This document shows positions 54,458-64,000 of a stretch of 64,000 nt of DNA, piece after piece (position 1 is the first letter of the stretch; each line of letters opens with the position of its first letter). The DNA is from Vitis vinifera (taxonomy: Eukaryota; Streptophyta; Magnoliopsida; Vitales; Vitaceae). Under the pieces are notes generated by a model that made no database searches, was not told where the DNA came from, and saw only the letters and a list, made by a program, of their open reading frames with translations. The DNA is taken from assembly GCF_030704535.1 (NCBI RefSeq), contig NC_081807.1, positions 1,653,001 to 1,717,000 on the forward strand, given 5' to 3'. A program made the translations under genes and the position numbers.

Positions 54458-57400
54458 ATGGCAAAAGACCCCAAACTCGGAAAATTGACAGTTTATCTTT
54501 ACATTCCCAATATTATTGGTGTGTTTTCAGCCACTCTTTGTTTATTTTTATAATTTTTGGCATAAATGGTGGTTTTCAATGGGGTTTTTAAGTTTATTTG
54601 TATTGGGTTTCAGGGTACATAAGAGTTCTCATGAATGTTGTTGCCTTTGCCCTGTGCTTTAGCAACAAAAAGCTTTTCTCTGTTCTGTATTTTCTCAGGT
54701 GAGATTTGGTGGTTTTTTTAGTATGATTTCATTCTGGGGTTTTTCGGTTGTGGGGGTGTGTTGGATTGGGTGTATTGATTGAGTGGAAGTGTGGTTTCAG
54801 CTTTGTGTGTGATGGGATTGATGGCTGGTGTGCTCGCAAATTCAATCAAGGTACCGATTTTCAATCAAATGGTCTTATGTGATTGATTTTCATAACTTGA
54901 ATGCCTCAGTTTGGTTGTGTTTGACAGATTGGAATTACTATTTTTTGTGTTTTGGAGCGACTAGAAATGGTTTCTAGGGCTGACTGATGCATATCACAAA
55001 GTAAATAGTACTGAAGAAAAAAACCCACTCAGCAATAGCTTAGGCCGGTTTGGTTGCTTTTTTTGAAAACTGTTGAGAAAAATTATTGAGAACAATTTTT
55101 TGTGTTTTCAGAAAAAAAAAAAAAATTGTGTTTGAGAACTGAATTTTGGAAAATATTTTTGTTCTCAAAAACAAAAAAAATATGTTTGGTTGAGTTAATA
55201 AAAAAGTTTTCTAGAATAAGGAAAACAAAAAACATGTTTGAAAGTTTTTTTTTTAATTAATAGAGTGTTTTCTTCCATTAACTTGATATTATAAATATAT
55301 AAATAATTTTCATATGCACAATGCATTTAAATTAAAAAAAAAAATTATTTTGAAATTTTTACATCAATTATAATTTTCTTAAACAAAAGGTGACTTTGTT
55401 ACCATGTATAAGTATATTAATTTCAATAATTTAAGAAAGAGAAAAGGGTTTGTGGGTGGGGGTGTGGTGGTTGGGTGGAGCTCACCTTTGTGAGAACACA
55501 AAAAACAGCTAAGAAAACACAAAAAGAAGGAAGAGAAAACACGAAAACACAATCTATTATTTGAACAGTGAAAAACAATGAAAACATTTTTTTATTATTC
55601 TCAAAAAAGTGGTTTTTGAGAACATAAAAAACAAAAACACACCCCCTTCCTCAAACAAGTTTTTTTGTGTTTTTTGTTTTCAAGAACAGAAAATAGTTCT
55701 TGAAAACAAGAACCAAACAGACCCTTAGATTTTCCAAGATGCTCATAAACATCTTTTGGAGATATAATTAGAGTTGAAAGTCTATGAAGAATAGGGCCTA
55801 AGTCCTAGAGAAGTCTTGCCTGTTAGGACACTGCATTATTCTCGGTTTCAATGTCAAAAGTCATCATAAGAACTAATAGCTTCATTGAAACTCGACCAAA
55901 CAGGACTTCTATCTTCTGTTTTATCAATAGTGCCATTGGGATGTCATATTTTTTTAGTCTTGATTTATACTCTTTTTGCCCATCATGGGTGTATTGAGCT
56001 TGCTACAGAAGAACATCAAATTGAACTAAAAGCTTTTCTTTTTCATAGATCTCTGCTATACTACAAAGGCAAAAACTTCAACTTGAAGGATTTCAGCATA
56101 TTGCTTGGTAGAGACCTTTTCATTTTAGAACCCTTAAATCTACATAGTGCTGAAATGGCGTTGCTTTTTTTCTGTATCTTGTTTGATATATGGGTTTTGT
56201 TGGTGGCTTGTTCATTTTAATGATCTTAAATCTATTTCATAAGAGTGAGTAATTAATTACTTATGAACAATTACTTTTGGTGTGTAGCATTAATTCAATT
56301 TTCACTTTCCTGGTTCAGTTTCAACCTTTGGAGCTGTTTTGGACATGGTAACAGACAGGTGATCTTCTTTGAAACTCTGTCTCATACATATACTCATGAA
56401 CATGAACATATGCAAACATTAAGTTTTCAATTAATATTATTTGTCTGGTTAGTCTCTTTTATGCTTTTCTGTTATAGTTGTTCACTTGAACTCTGCACCA
56501 CTCCATTATGGTTATGTTGCCATCTTAATTGATATGTTCTGTATTCCAGGATTAGCACTGCTTGTCTACTGGTAATCCTCTCCCAACAATATAGGTGGGA
56601 TTTACTTTATTCTTGATTTTTTAAGATAATTGATTTGGATTTGTATGGATTCATATCTGAGCATTTTAATAGGATCTTTGTCCAGGCCTGGCTTAGTTTT
56701 CTTGTCATTGCTTGCCTTGGATATTGCCAGCCATTGGCTGCAAATGTACAGGTATTTTATTTATTTCAATTCCGCACTTTCTGGATTTGCCTGAATGGAT
56801 GTGGGGGATTTGATCCTTAGCATGAGTTTTTAATGCTTCCTGAGATGTTTAGGTTGGGTAAAACTTCTGTTTAATCTTTAATGTTTAAACTTTAAACTAT
56901 TTTGACATTTCTCCTTGCAGTACTTTCTTGTTAGGGAAGGCTAGTCATAAAGATGTAAAAGACAGCAGTAGTTGGCTTTTCAAGTTGTACTATGGAAACC
57001 GAATGTTTATGGCTTTCTGTTGTGTGGCATGTGAGGTAATTGCATTTTTTTTTTCCTTTTGCATCTGTTTACTTAAGATAATTCTTTCAAGTAACCACTG
57101 ATTTTTTTCTTGTATTGTGACTATTGATCCTGCAGGTGCTATACATTATCCTATTTCTTATTGCAGAGCCCCATAGTGAAAGTGTGATTGATGTAAGCCT
57201 ACTTTTCTTTGACAGCATTACATTTTTGGTTGAATGTTGATAGAATTTCAGTATGTTATCTTGGTTTCTTTTGTGTCCTTTCCTTTTAGGTTTTACTGCA
57301 TGCTGCAAAACAGAGTTTTCTTCTGTCTGCTTTAGTCCTGTCAGTCCTGTTTGGGTGGGCAATCAAGCAGGCTGTCAATGTTATACAGGTAACACCTGAC

Positions 57401-59383
57401 ACCTTCATGACTTCTATAATAACTTGTATCAATCCAATTCTTTTGGATCTTGTGGAACAATTGATTCCCTTCTCACTCATAATGCAACATAATAGCATTT
57501 CTAGCTTACAAAGCCAGTGAATATGGGATGCATTTCCTGAATTTTGTTCACCCAAACATTTAGTGAATGCATGCCCTTTGTAGATATCAATGATTTGTTT
57601 GTATATGCTTATGGTGCTCATATTTATTAATTTAATGTGCTTGTATTATGTAAAATTTGTTTGAAATCTGTATATGAATGTAGAAAATATCACCAAATGG
57701 AACAATGCTGGATTCAAATGGTATATTGATAAGAAATTTCTTAAAGATTTTTGTACATATTGCTCAAACATTAAGTTGATGAGAAATTAAAACATAGTTT
57801 GCTGGATTGGGAAGGAGCAAAAAGGTTTGTGACCGTGTGTTTTGGTTGAGATATGGTAAGCTGGAGGTGCAAGGTGCTAAGAAACAATGCTTTTTGGACT
57901 AAAGGATTATGTAGCATGTGCTTTTCACTTCATGTTATCTTACCTCTACCCTTCAGTTATTTTATATCACCATATGAGTTTAAAGATAATGGAATTTAAT
58001 TATTGGGAGTGCTGGTTGAGTTGGCTATATTTTAATATTTTAAAGGTGTTATTCTACCCCATTTTTCCTTAACAAGGAAAAAGCGGCATGGTTGTTTGAG
58101 TTATTCATTTTGTATATCTAATATTCACAAGTACGTTTACTTAAAATAGTAGTGTCGATAAGGCTGGTTGATATATATCGCTTGTAAGCAATGGTATTTT
58201 TATCTATGGCATCCATGTTTGGAGCACATGCTAGTATAGAATGGACTAGGTTTTAGGATCTACTTTCAAATAAGTGTCATAGGCCTATTGTCCCCTAGGC
58301 CTGGCCGGTAGCTAAGTGATTTAAGATAGAAGTTACCCATGGAAAAAAAGAGACCTGAACTGTTATTTGTGGATGGTTTTAGTAAGGTGACCCCCATCTA
58401 TGATAACTGGATTAAAAGGAAAATGGACTTATTTAGGGAGCAGCTGAATCTTTGGGGTCTAATAGAAGTTTCATCCAGGAGCTCATGTTATGCCTGGAGT
58501 AATAATAGAGATGAAGAGGATTAGTACCAGGGGGTGGTTGCATTAATAGAGATGAGTCAGAGTGGAAGTTTCACTTGCATCTTGCAGAGGGTGAGGCATA
58601 TTTGTTTTCAAGCCTTGAAGTATTAATTAGTCTTATATCAGATAATTTGATTGACTCTAATTTAAAGTTTGTGGGGTATATGGAACTACTCTAATCCTTG
58701 GGCTTGAATTAGATTCATGTTCACAAACCTGATGGGGAAAATAGGAGCTTTGTCTCATTACTGCGCTTGTATTGGACCACATTTCTGCCATATCTTGATT
58801 GATTATTGTTTCTTGGTAAACTTGTGCTGCAGGACCACAATTTGGATAAGGCTCTTTCCCTCTCTCCCTTCATGATCCTAGACTGTTGGGTCAGGTGTTT
58901 GTTTTCTTTAAGACAGGAAAGACTGGTAGATGTCAAGGGAGGTGCAATAGAAAAGGGTTAAAAATTTTATGAGCTCATCCTTGATTTCAGGTGGCCTGGC
59001 TCACCCTTATGATGTGCCATGAGGCTGTTCCACACATGGATTTCTAATTGAATTTGAACACCTTTACATATTACAGCTACAGCATTATTATCTATGTTTG
59101 ATTTAGAAAAATAACTACCTAGAAAAAACACAAAACCTCTCTGCCCATATCTGGTCAGAAAGAAAAGAGTGGCATGGTATTTAAATTGGCTGAGATTAAT
59201 TTGTGTTTTTGTGTATGATCAATGTTCTTGAATTATTTTGAGTGACCAAGTTATTTTATTTTTGCTTTTATCTCAATGAACTCATCTAATGTGGACCGAT
59301 TCGAATTCATGTTGTGATTTCAGATGAAGACGGCAGCAGATGTGTGTGTGCTTTATGACATCAACAAAAAGCAGAAACCCTAA
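54458..59383 (+). CDS. PIS: Phosphatidylinositol synthase (CDP-diacylglycerol-inositol 3-phosphatidyltransferase)
   Basis: Exons 54458-54518, 54614-54698, 54801-54850, 56319-56358, 56550-56594, 56686-56751, 56921-57035, 57136-57192, 57290-57388 and 59324-59383 join in phase to 225 residues (Arabidopsis PIS1 has 227). The enzyme makes phosphatidylinositol from CDP-diacylglycerol and myo-inositol in the ER membrane. The complete CDP-alcohol phosphotransferase signature D-G-x2-A-R-x8-G-x3-D-x3-D spans residues 56-78 (DGWCARKFNQ then STFGAVLDMVTD). Hydrophobic helices include VLMNVVAFALCF, STACLLVILS, LVFLSLLALDIASHWL, VLYIILFLIA and FLLSALVLSVLFGW. The tail TAADVCVLYDINKKQKP is the family's conserved C-terminus. 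Introns 3 (1468 nt) and 9 (1935 nt) are long and hold repeats; the others are short. An ATG at 54329 in the leader opens a different frame that runs past the true start. Confidence 0.95.
55043..55724. mobile_element. Tourist-like MITE (PIF/Harbinger type) in PIS intron 3
   Basis: A 682-bp element flanked by TTA on both sides (55040-55042 and 55725-55727). The left end GGCCGGTTTGGTTG matches the right end read inward, GGGTCTGTTTGGTTC, with few changes. Subterminal repeats (AACAxxAAAAACA and TTGAGAAC) occur at both ends. The interior, including a GGTGGGGGTGTGGTGG block near 55455, has no transposase frame. This is the clearest and longest member of the MITE group in this window. Confidence 0.85.
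58340..58560 (+). mobile_element. Possible LINE endonuclease remnant in PIS intron 9
   Basis: An open stretch reads FREQLNLWGLIEV then SSCYAWSNNRD, recalling the F-x-x-x-L-x-x-x-GL-x-(D/E)-x-P-x-x-G-x-x-(F/Y)TWSN segment of plant L1-type LINE ORF2 endonucleases. It ends in a stop, and no reverse transcriptase region was found. Similarity is judged from memory only. Confidence 0.3.
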
Positions 59384-60813
59384 GGCTGTCTATATGTTCA
59401 GTTACAAAGCCTCATTTGTATGTTGACAAAGAGGGGTGGACTAACCAGATTTAGCCTCTTGTACCCACATTTTCAGGCTAAAATTTTCATGTTTGAAGTT
59501 GCAAATTGAAAACCCTTCTAACTTCTCCATTTAACATTCAACTGAAGGAAAGTAAAAAAAAAAAGACTATACCCACTTGGATGATAGAGTTTTCTCTAGT
59601 TTTTTCCTCCATTTTTTAGCCTGTCATAATACTGATGATGCTGATTGATGTTGTGAATATGTTGTACATTCATTGTTTGTTATATTTGAACTCTTTCATT
59701 TGCTATGATCATTGTTGTTAAAAACTTATGATACATTTTTATGGAAATCGATATGTATCGTAATCCATATGTGTGATATTACGAGACAATGATGCATACA
59801 TTTTCAACCATTTGTTATAATTTTTTTTTTTTATAAAAATTATTTTTTTGGGTAAAAGAATTATTACATTAATTGTTTAAAATATATTGCAAGATTAAAA
59901 ATTAATTATAAAAAAGAGAAAAAGCTAAAATAAATTTATTTTTATAATAAATATAGGAAATTTTTTATTTGAATGGTTTAAACATGGACAAAAATTATTG
60001 TGAATATATATATCTATTAACATAATAAGTGCATATGTCTAGTTAAAATTTAGAATTAAAAATCATGGTTAAAAATTGAAAAAGTTTATTTTTTTGAATT
60101 ATGTGATGAAACTATATATTAAAGTCACATCTAATTTAAACTTGTCAAAGTTATAACATTCAATATTTTCATATGATTTGATATGATTTAACTTTTTACA
60201 TCTTGCTATATTCCATAAAATTGGTTAAATATTACTTTATATTTTATACTTTCTAAACACGAATACAAATTTTTTCTACTTATTTTTCACTATATAAGTA
60301 TAAAAAAACTTATGATATGCCATACAATACAATACATGATGCACGATATGTTTTATAAGTTAACAAGTATGGCTATGATGGTAGAATTACAGACAAAAAG
60401 GCAATATAGTTTCTTCCTAAAGCTGCCTGCTGCGAATACCAGAAATTTATTCAAGGGTGTGTTTACATGTTCCTTGATTTTCTTGGAGTTAAAAGGAACA
60501 ATCATGGAGAAAACCAATTCTGCAGTTCCATTTAGTGTTGTGTTAATCGAGATTACGGAGGTTAAATGACCCCATTAATGAAAAATGGACTGATTTGTAG
60601 AATGGGGCACTTCATCCAACCTGAATATCAATCTGAATATAAAGGAATTACAGAGATTACAACCTTTAATGATAAGGAGGATGATTCTCATAAATATTCG
60701 ATGCTATGAAGATGAATTTTTGATAGTAACCAAATTCATTGGGCCTTCTCAAGATCTTTCTATAGGACTGGAGGAAACTCAGAACATGCTAAACCTGAAT
60801 ATGGTCATGTGAA
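59384..60813. other. Convergent spacer between PIS and NicO genes
   Basis: The first 300 bp are probably PIS 3' UTR; the last 200 bp before 60813 probably NicO 3' UTR. The centre is AT-rich with variants of ATGATACATTTTTATGG and ATATGTATCG words near 59730-59790 and 60310-60350. No gene is supported. Confidence 0.5.
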
Positions 60814-63800
60814 TCAGTACAAGCTAAACCCGAAAAACTGGCTAATGAGAATGGCAAATCCAAGAGCAATTGCTATAAGGGAAGAAGCCCAAGTGAGTTT
60901 CTCAGTTATTCTAGGGACCCTTTCTTTTAGAGCCTGACTACATGAGCCTATGAATACAGTATAGCTAGCCATTGCAACTACAGTCCCTAGTAAGAACATT
61001 ACCAGAAATGCAGCACCGGCCAAGCGAGAAGGCAATGCAAGTGCAGGCAAGACCATCATCAGTGCATCAGGTTGCAGGCCGTGGACGATCCCTGTGGCGA
61101 AAGTTGCAAATCCAATCTTCTTTTTCTTAGCTGTAGGGTTTTCTAGCGCCTCATAGGTACCAACATCACACTCACCATTCTCCACGGCCACGCATGGAGT
61201 AGGGACTTCTGAGGCCTCCCTGATTCCCATGGCTCCAATAACAAGTAGAGTAAATCCAACCACTCTGGTGCCCCAAGTTCGGATGACTTCAATGTGGAGG
61301 CGGTCCTTTAGCAGCAGAAAGAGCAGGCCAAAGATCATCTGACCAGCATCATGGCCACAGCCCCAAAGGGCTCCAACTGCAGCACTTTCCATGCGGCTAC
61401 GGCCAACTGAGAGTGGAGCCAAAGCAGCAAGGTGATCAGGCCCTGATAGTGTGTGTAAGCAGCCAGCAAAGAAACCAGTCCAAGCACTACTTAGTAATTC
61501 AGTCCGGATGAGTTGTCCCCCTACAGTAGCAGCAGCTGGACCCCCAGTCTTGGCTGCAGTTTGGAAAGTTGCAAAAGCTGGTTGTGCAAGAACTGGGTGG
61601 ATTAAGAGAATGGTAAGAGCTGAGAGTAGTGTTATTGTCCCAGCAGTTGCTGCCTGAAACATTTTAAGAATGGTAAGAACATCAACATTCTTCTTAGTTC
61701 TGCCAAAATGAATGGTATAATTGAACATTTAGAAGGTGAAATCACCAACAACTAGCAGCGTGCAGATACCATCAACTTTTTGGGGAAGTTACGATGAATG
61801 AACACACTAGTTAAAATCAATTTCAACTTGAAAATGGGAAAAATAAAAAGGGGAAAGAGAAAAAAACACCAGGTCATGAATCCTTGGTCCAGGGCACAGT
61901 AAATATAGATACTAATGATAACAGTAAGCACAACCACAATTTGGCAAACTACAAACACACTCCTTTAGTTCGTTAAAAATGCTTCCTACAGCCCTAATAT
62001 TTTGAAAGGAAAACTAAACTCACTTCTCTCATTATTACAGTCCTCCATCAATATGGCTCGATTTTTGGTGACAAAAACTAAAATGGCAACTTAAGTCATC
62101 AAAACCCATACCATCTAATCAAGAGAGGAGCTGTCTTGCTCTCCCCTTTTATACCCCCACATCAAATACCAAAACTTAATGCTGTTAATTAAAACTAATA
62201 AAAATAAATGCCTTTTATTCAAACTCTGGTAACGACCTGATCCAAATAAGGCAAACTCATTTCTCTGGCAATGCTTCTACAACTAGGCTCATGCACAAAG
62301 CATGCCAATATCTTGCTAAAATGTAAGAGCCCTAAAATGTATTGCTTTTATTTATGTTGAAAAGAGTATTTGGGCATTATCTCCTGGATCTCAATTTTTA
62401 CTTATGAGAGACATAGAAGTTATAACCTACCAGATCTCGTTAAATTACAAAGAATTCTAAAGCATTGTAACAAAAGGAGCGCATATCAGACAGATATCAA
62501 GCCTATTAGTTGCTTAACGTATTTTCAGAATCATAAGGGCAGCCGAAGTATTTATGTGAAAGAGTAAGAAGTGGGGGGAGGGGGGTGGTTTTGTTTCCAA
62601 GAATGTTTCTCTTTCAATTTCTCACTTCGAAAATATATAGAATTTGCAATTGTATATTTCAGAAACACTTCTCATCAGAATGATGTGCCCTCCAACATTG
62701 CATAGGCAAGAGAACATCAATATGATCACTCTCTCTCCAAAACAGTTGAATCCTTTGAGTTGAAACCTTTTATAGTTTCCCATTGAAAATTTCCAAAAAC
62801 TTCTTATCATGACAATAAGCCTTCAACACTGTACAAGCCAGAACAAATAGAAGCATTCTATCACCAAAGCACTCAGAATTCTTTGAACTGAAACCTTTTG
62901 TAGTTCCCTATTGCACATTTCAAAACATATCTAATCATCTGGACAGCATCTAGATCGATTCCATTTTTTGGTGTCCTAGATGTGAAAATCTGTTCCAAAC
63001 TAATACACCATGGGGAATCTCTTCCCACATCAACACCATAAGTCCTCACCCAACCACAAACTTCCCCACTTCTACTTCTCCCTCCCCACCACAACCCCAC
63101 CCAAAGGATGCAATAAATAATCATATGATGCAGCTCAAACATACAACAAAAAGTAGATTACTTCTGAATCAGAGATTCAGAATATTATGTATATCTTATT
63201 CTTACAATCATCACAGGTTAATAAGCAAGAATCAAGTCTTACAACACATGAGACACCAAAACTCTTCCACCCAAACACTAGGAGAAGAAACACATCGACT
63301 GGGGCCCTTTCTCTACAAAAACTTTGCTTTATATTAAAATCATGCTACATCGGGTAGAGGAAAACACAGAGAAAAACAGAAAGAAAAATTAAAAATTCTA
63401 TCTGCACCAAAGTTGTGGGTGGGATTCCAAATTAAATTTTCATAACTATTGAGGGCCTAGGGTGGATTCTGACTTGTTCCCATTTGAGCCTAACCTCTCA
63501 AAAGCCTGATGAACATCACAACACAAAATTTAATCATCACCCTGAAATCTTTTAGAAATCTCACAGAAACCCAGAAGAGGAAACGCTAAGATAACCCTAC
63601 AAATCCAAGTTCATTGCTTTCAGAACTTACACCCACAAATCCATGGATTTGAAGCAACGGCAGGTCAATTGGCATTTAAAAACTAAAAACCTAAATCCAA
63701 ACTCAGGAACCCAAACACGAATTGCATAGAAATCAACACCTTTCGCTGCTGGGAAGCTCCTGCTACGATCTGTGGGAGAGAACTGGGTGGGGAAACCGAC

Positions 63801-64000
63801 TCGTCGGGTGACTCAGCCTGGAAAGCCGAGGAAGACGAGGATGATGCAAGCAAGGGCGCTAAAGAACAGAGAAAAGAAGAATGGGGCGTTGAGGCGTTGA
63901 GGCGCTTGAGATGGGTGCATGAGAAGGAAGAAAAACAGAGTCTTGAGGAGTCGAATGGAGGAAGTGAAGGGATAGGAGAGAGAGGAGAAAAGGGCTTTAG
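60814..64000 (-). CDS. Plastid NicO-family membrane protein (CGF1/CGF2-like), 5' end beyond the window
   Basis: Exon 61653-60814 (TGA at 60816-60814) encodes 279 residues of a NicO (nickel/cobalt transporter family) protein. The key motifs are CLHTLSGPDHLAALAPLS and WGCGHDAGQMIFGLL, followed by GIVHGLQPDALMMVLPALAL and several hydrophobic helices. Upstream, a 2086-nt intron separates exon 64000-63740. Its minus-strand frame is open to the window edge without a Met and is Ser/Pro-rich like a chloroplast transit peptide (SLPPFDSSRLCFSSF, then LAPLLASSSSSSAFQAESP), ending SQQRK at a GT donor in phase 0. So 366 residues are seen and the start codon lies right of 64000. By recall the Arabidopsis homologues At2g16800 and At4g35080 (described as CGF1 and CGF2) act in chloroplast development and fertility; the transported ion, if any, is not established. 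The in-frame Met at 61728 lies inside the intron and is not the start. Confidence 0.88.

Noticed and set aside
58339-58524. 61-residue ORF as an independent gene inside PIS intron 9
   Set aside because: It looks like a fragment of LINE endonuclease-type sequence, with no promoter or conserved start.
61654-61728. N-terminal extension MFNYTIHFGRTKKN of the NicO reading frame as the true start
   Set aside because: It reads through intron sequence. A clean acceptor (ATGTTTCAG) lies at 61654 and an upstream exon joins in phase.
63813-63920. Minus-strand ORF starting MHPSQAPQRLNAPFFFS, a possible small membrane protein
   Set aside because: It overlaps in another frame the open, transit-peptide-like exon that joins in phase to the NicO protein. 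The latter explains the region better.

Overview
The window is plant nuclear DNA from a dicot. It has small exons split by U-rich GT-AG introns, long AT-rich spacers, MITEs and a solo LTR, and every recognisable gene is a plant family. Grapevine (Vitis) or a close relative is my best guess from how the proteins read. That is inference and would need a database match.

Layout, left to right. (1) 1-592, plus: 3' half of a UBC29-like ubiquitin-conjugating enzyme. (2) 0.6-8.6 kb: AT-rich spacer with a 450-bp tandem duplication. (3) 9460-12290, plus: a receptor-like cytoplasmic kinase with an N-terminal USP domain, ten coding exons. (4) 12775-15104, minus: a lysine-rich 'myb-like protein X' family gene with an in-frame 114-nt intron. 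(5) 18572-19372, plus: a group F bZIP of the bZIP19/bZIP23 zinc-sensor type, with a 5' UTR intron. (6) 22398-22690, minus: a broken coding remnant. (7) 22934-28817, minus: an MSI2/MSI3-type WD40 histone chaperone whose long introns hold a hAT MITE, a probable SINE and a long foldback. (8) 30298-31317, minus: a HIPP25/26/27-like metallochaperone. (9) 31.5-45.7 kb: AT-rich spacer with MITEs, tandem duplications, microsatellites and a degenerate repeat array. (10) 46039-46999, plus: a BOI-related RING E3 ligase. (11) 47-54 kb: spacer with a composite repeat, a Copia-like solo LTR and a TTTTC array. (12) 54458-59383, plus: phosphatidylinositol synthase, ten coding exons, with a Harbinger-type MITE in intron 3. 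(13) 60814-64000, minus: a plastid NicO/CGF-type protein whose start codon lies beyond the right edge.

How the genes relate. They are independent housekeeping or regulatory genes, not an operon or gene cluster. Their order (UBC29-like, USP-kinase, bZIP19/23, MSI2/3, HIPP25, BOI-related RING, NicO) resembles what I recall of the duplicated Arabidopsis segments around At2g16740-At2g16800 and At4g35030-At4g35080. That makes this a conserved ancestral eudicot block. Three members have metal-related domains (zinc-sensing bZIP, HMA-domain HIPP, NicO).

I looked for an undescribed system and did not find a convincing one. The best second-look items are the exitron-like intron in the lysine-rich gene, the 199-bp foldback in the MSI intron, the zinc-sensor bZIP with a spliced uORF and an alternative C-terminus, the set of TTA/TAA-flanked MITEs, and the degenerate repeat array in front of the RING gene. 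Exon junctions were placed by hand from GT-AG sites, reading phase and remembered family sequences. No alignment or expression data were available.
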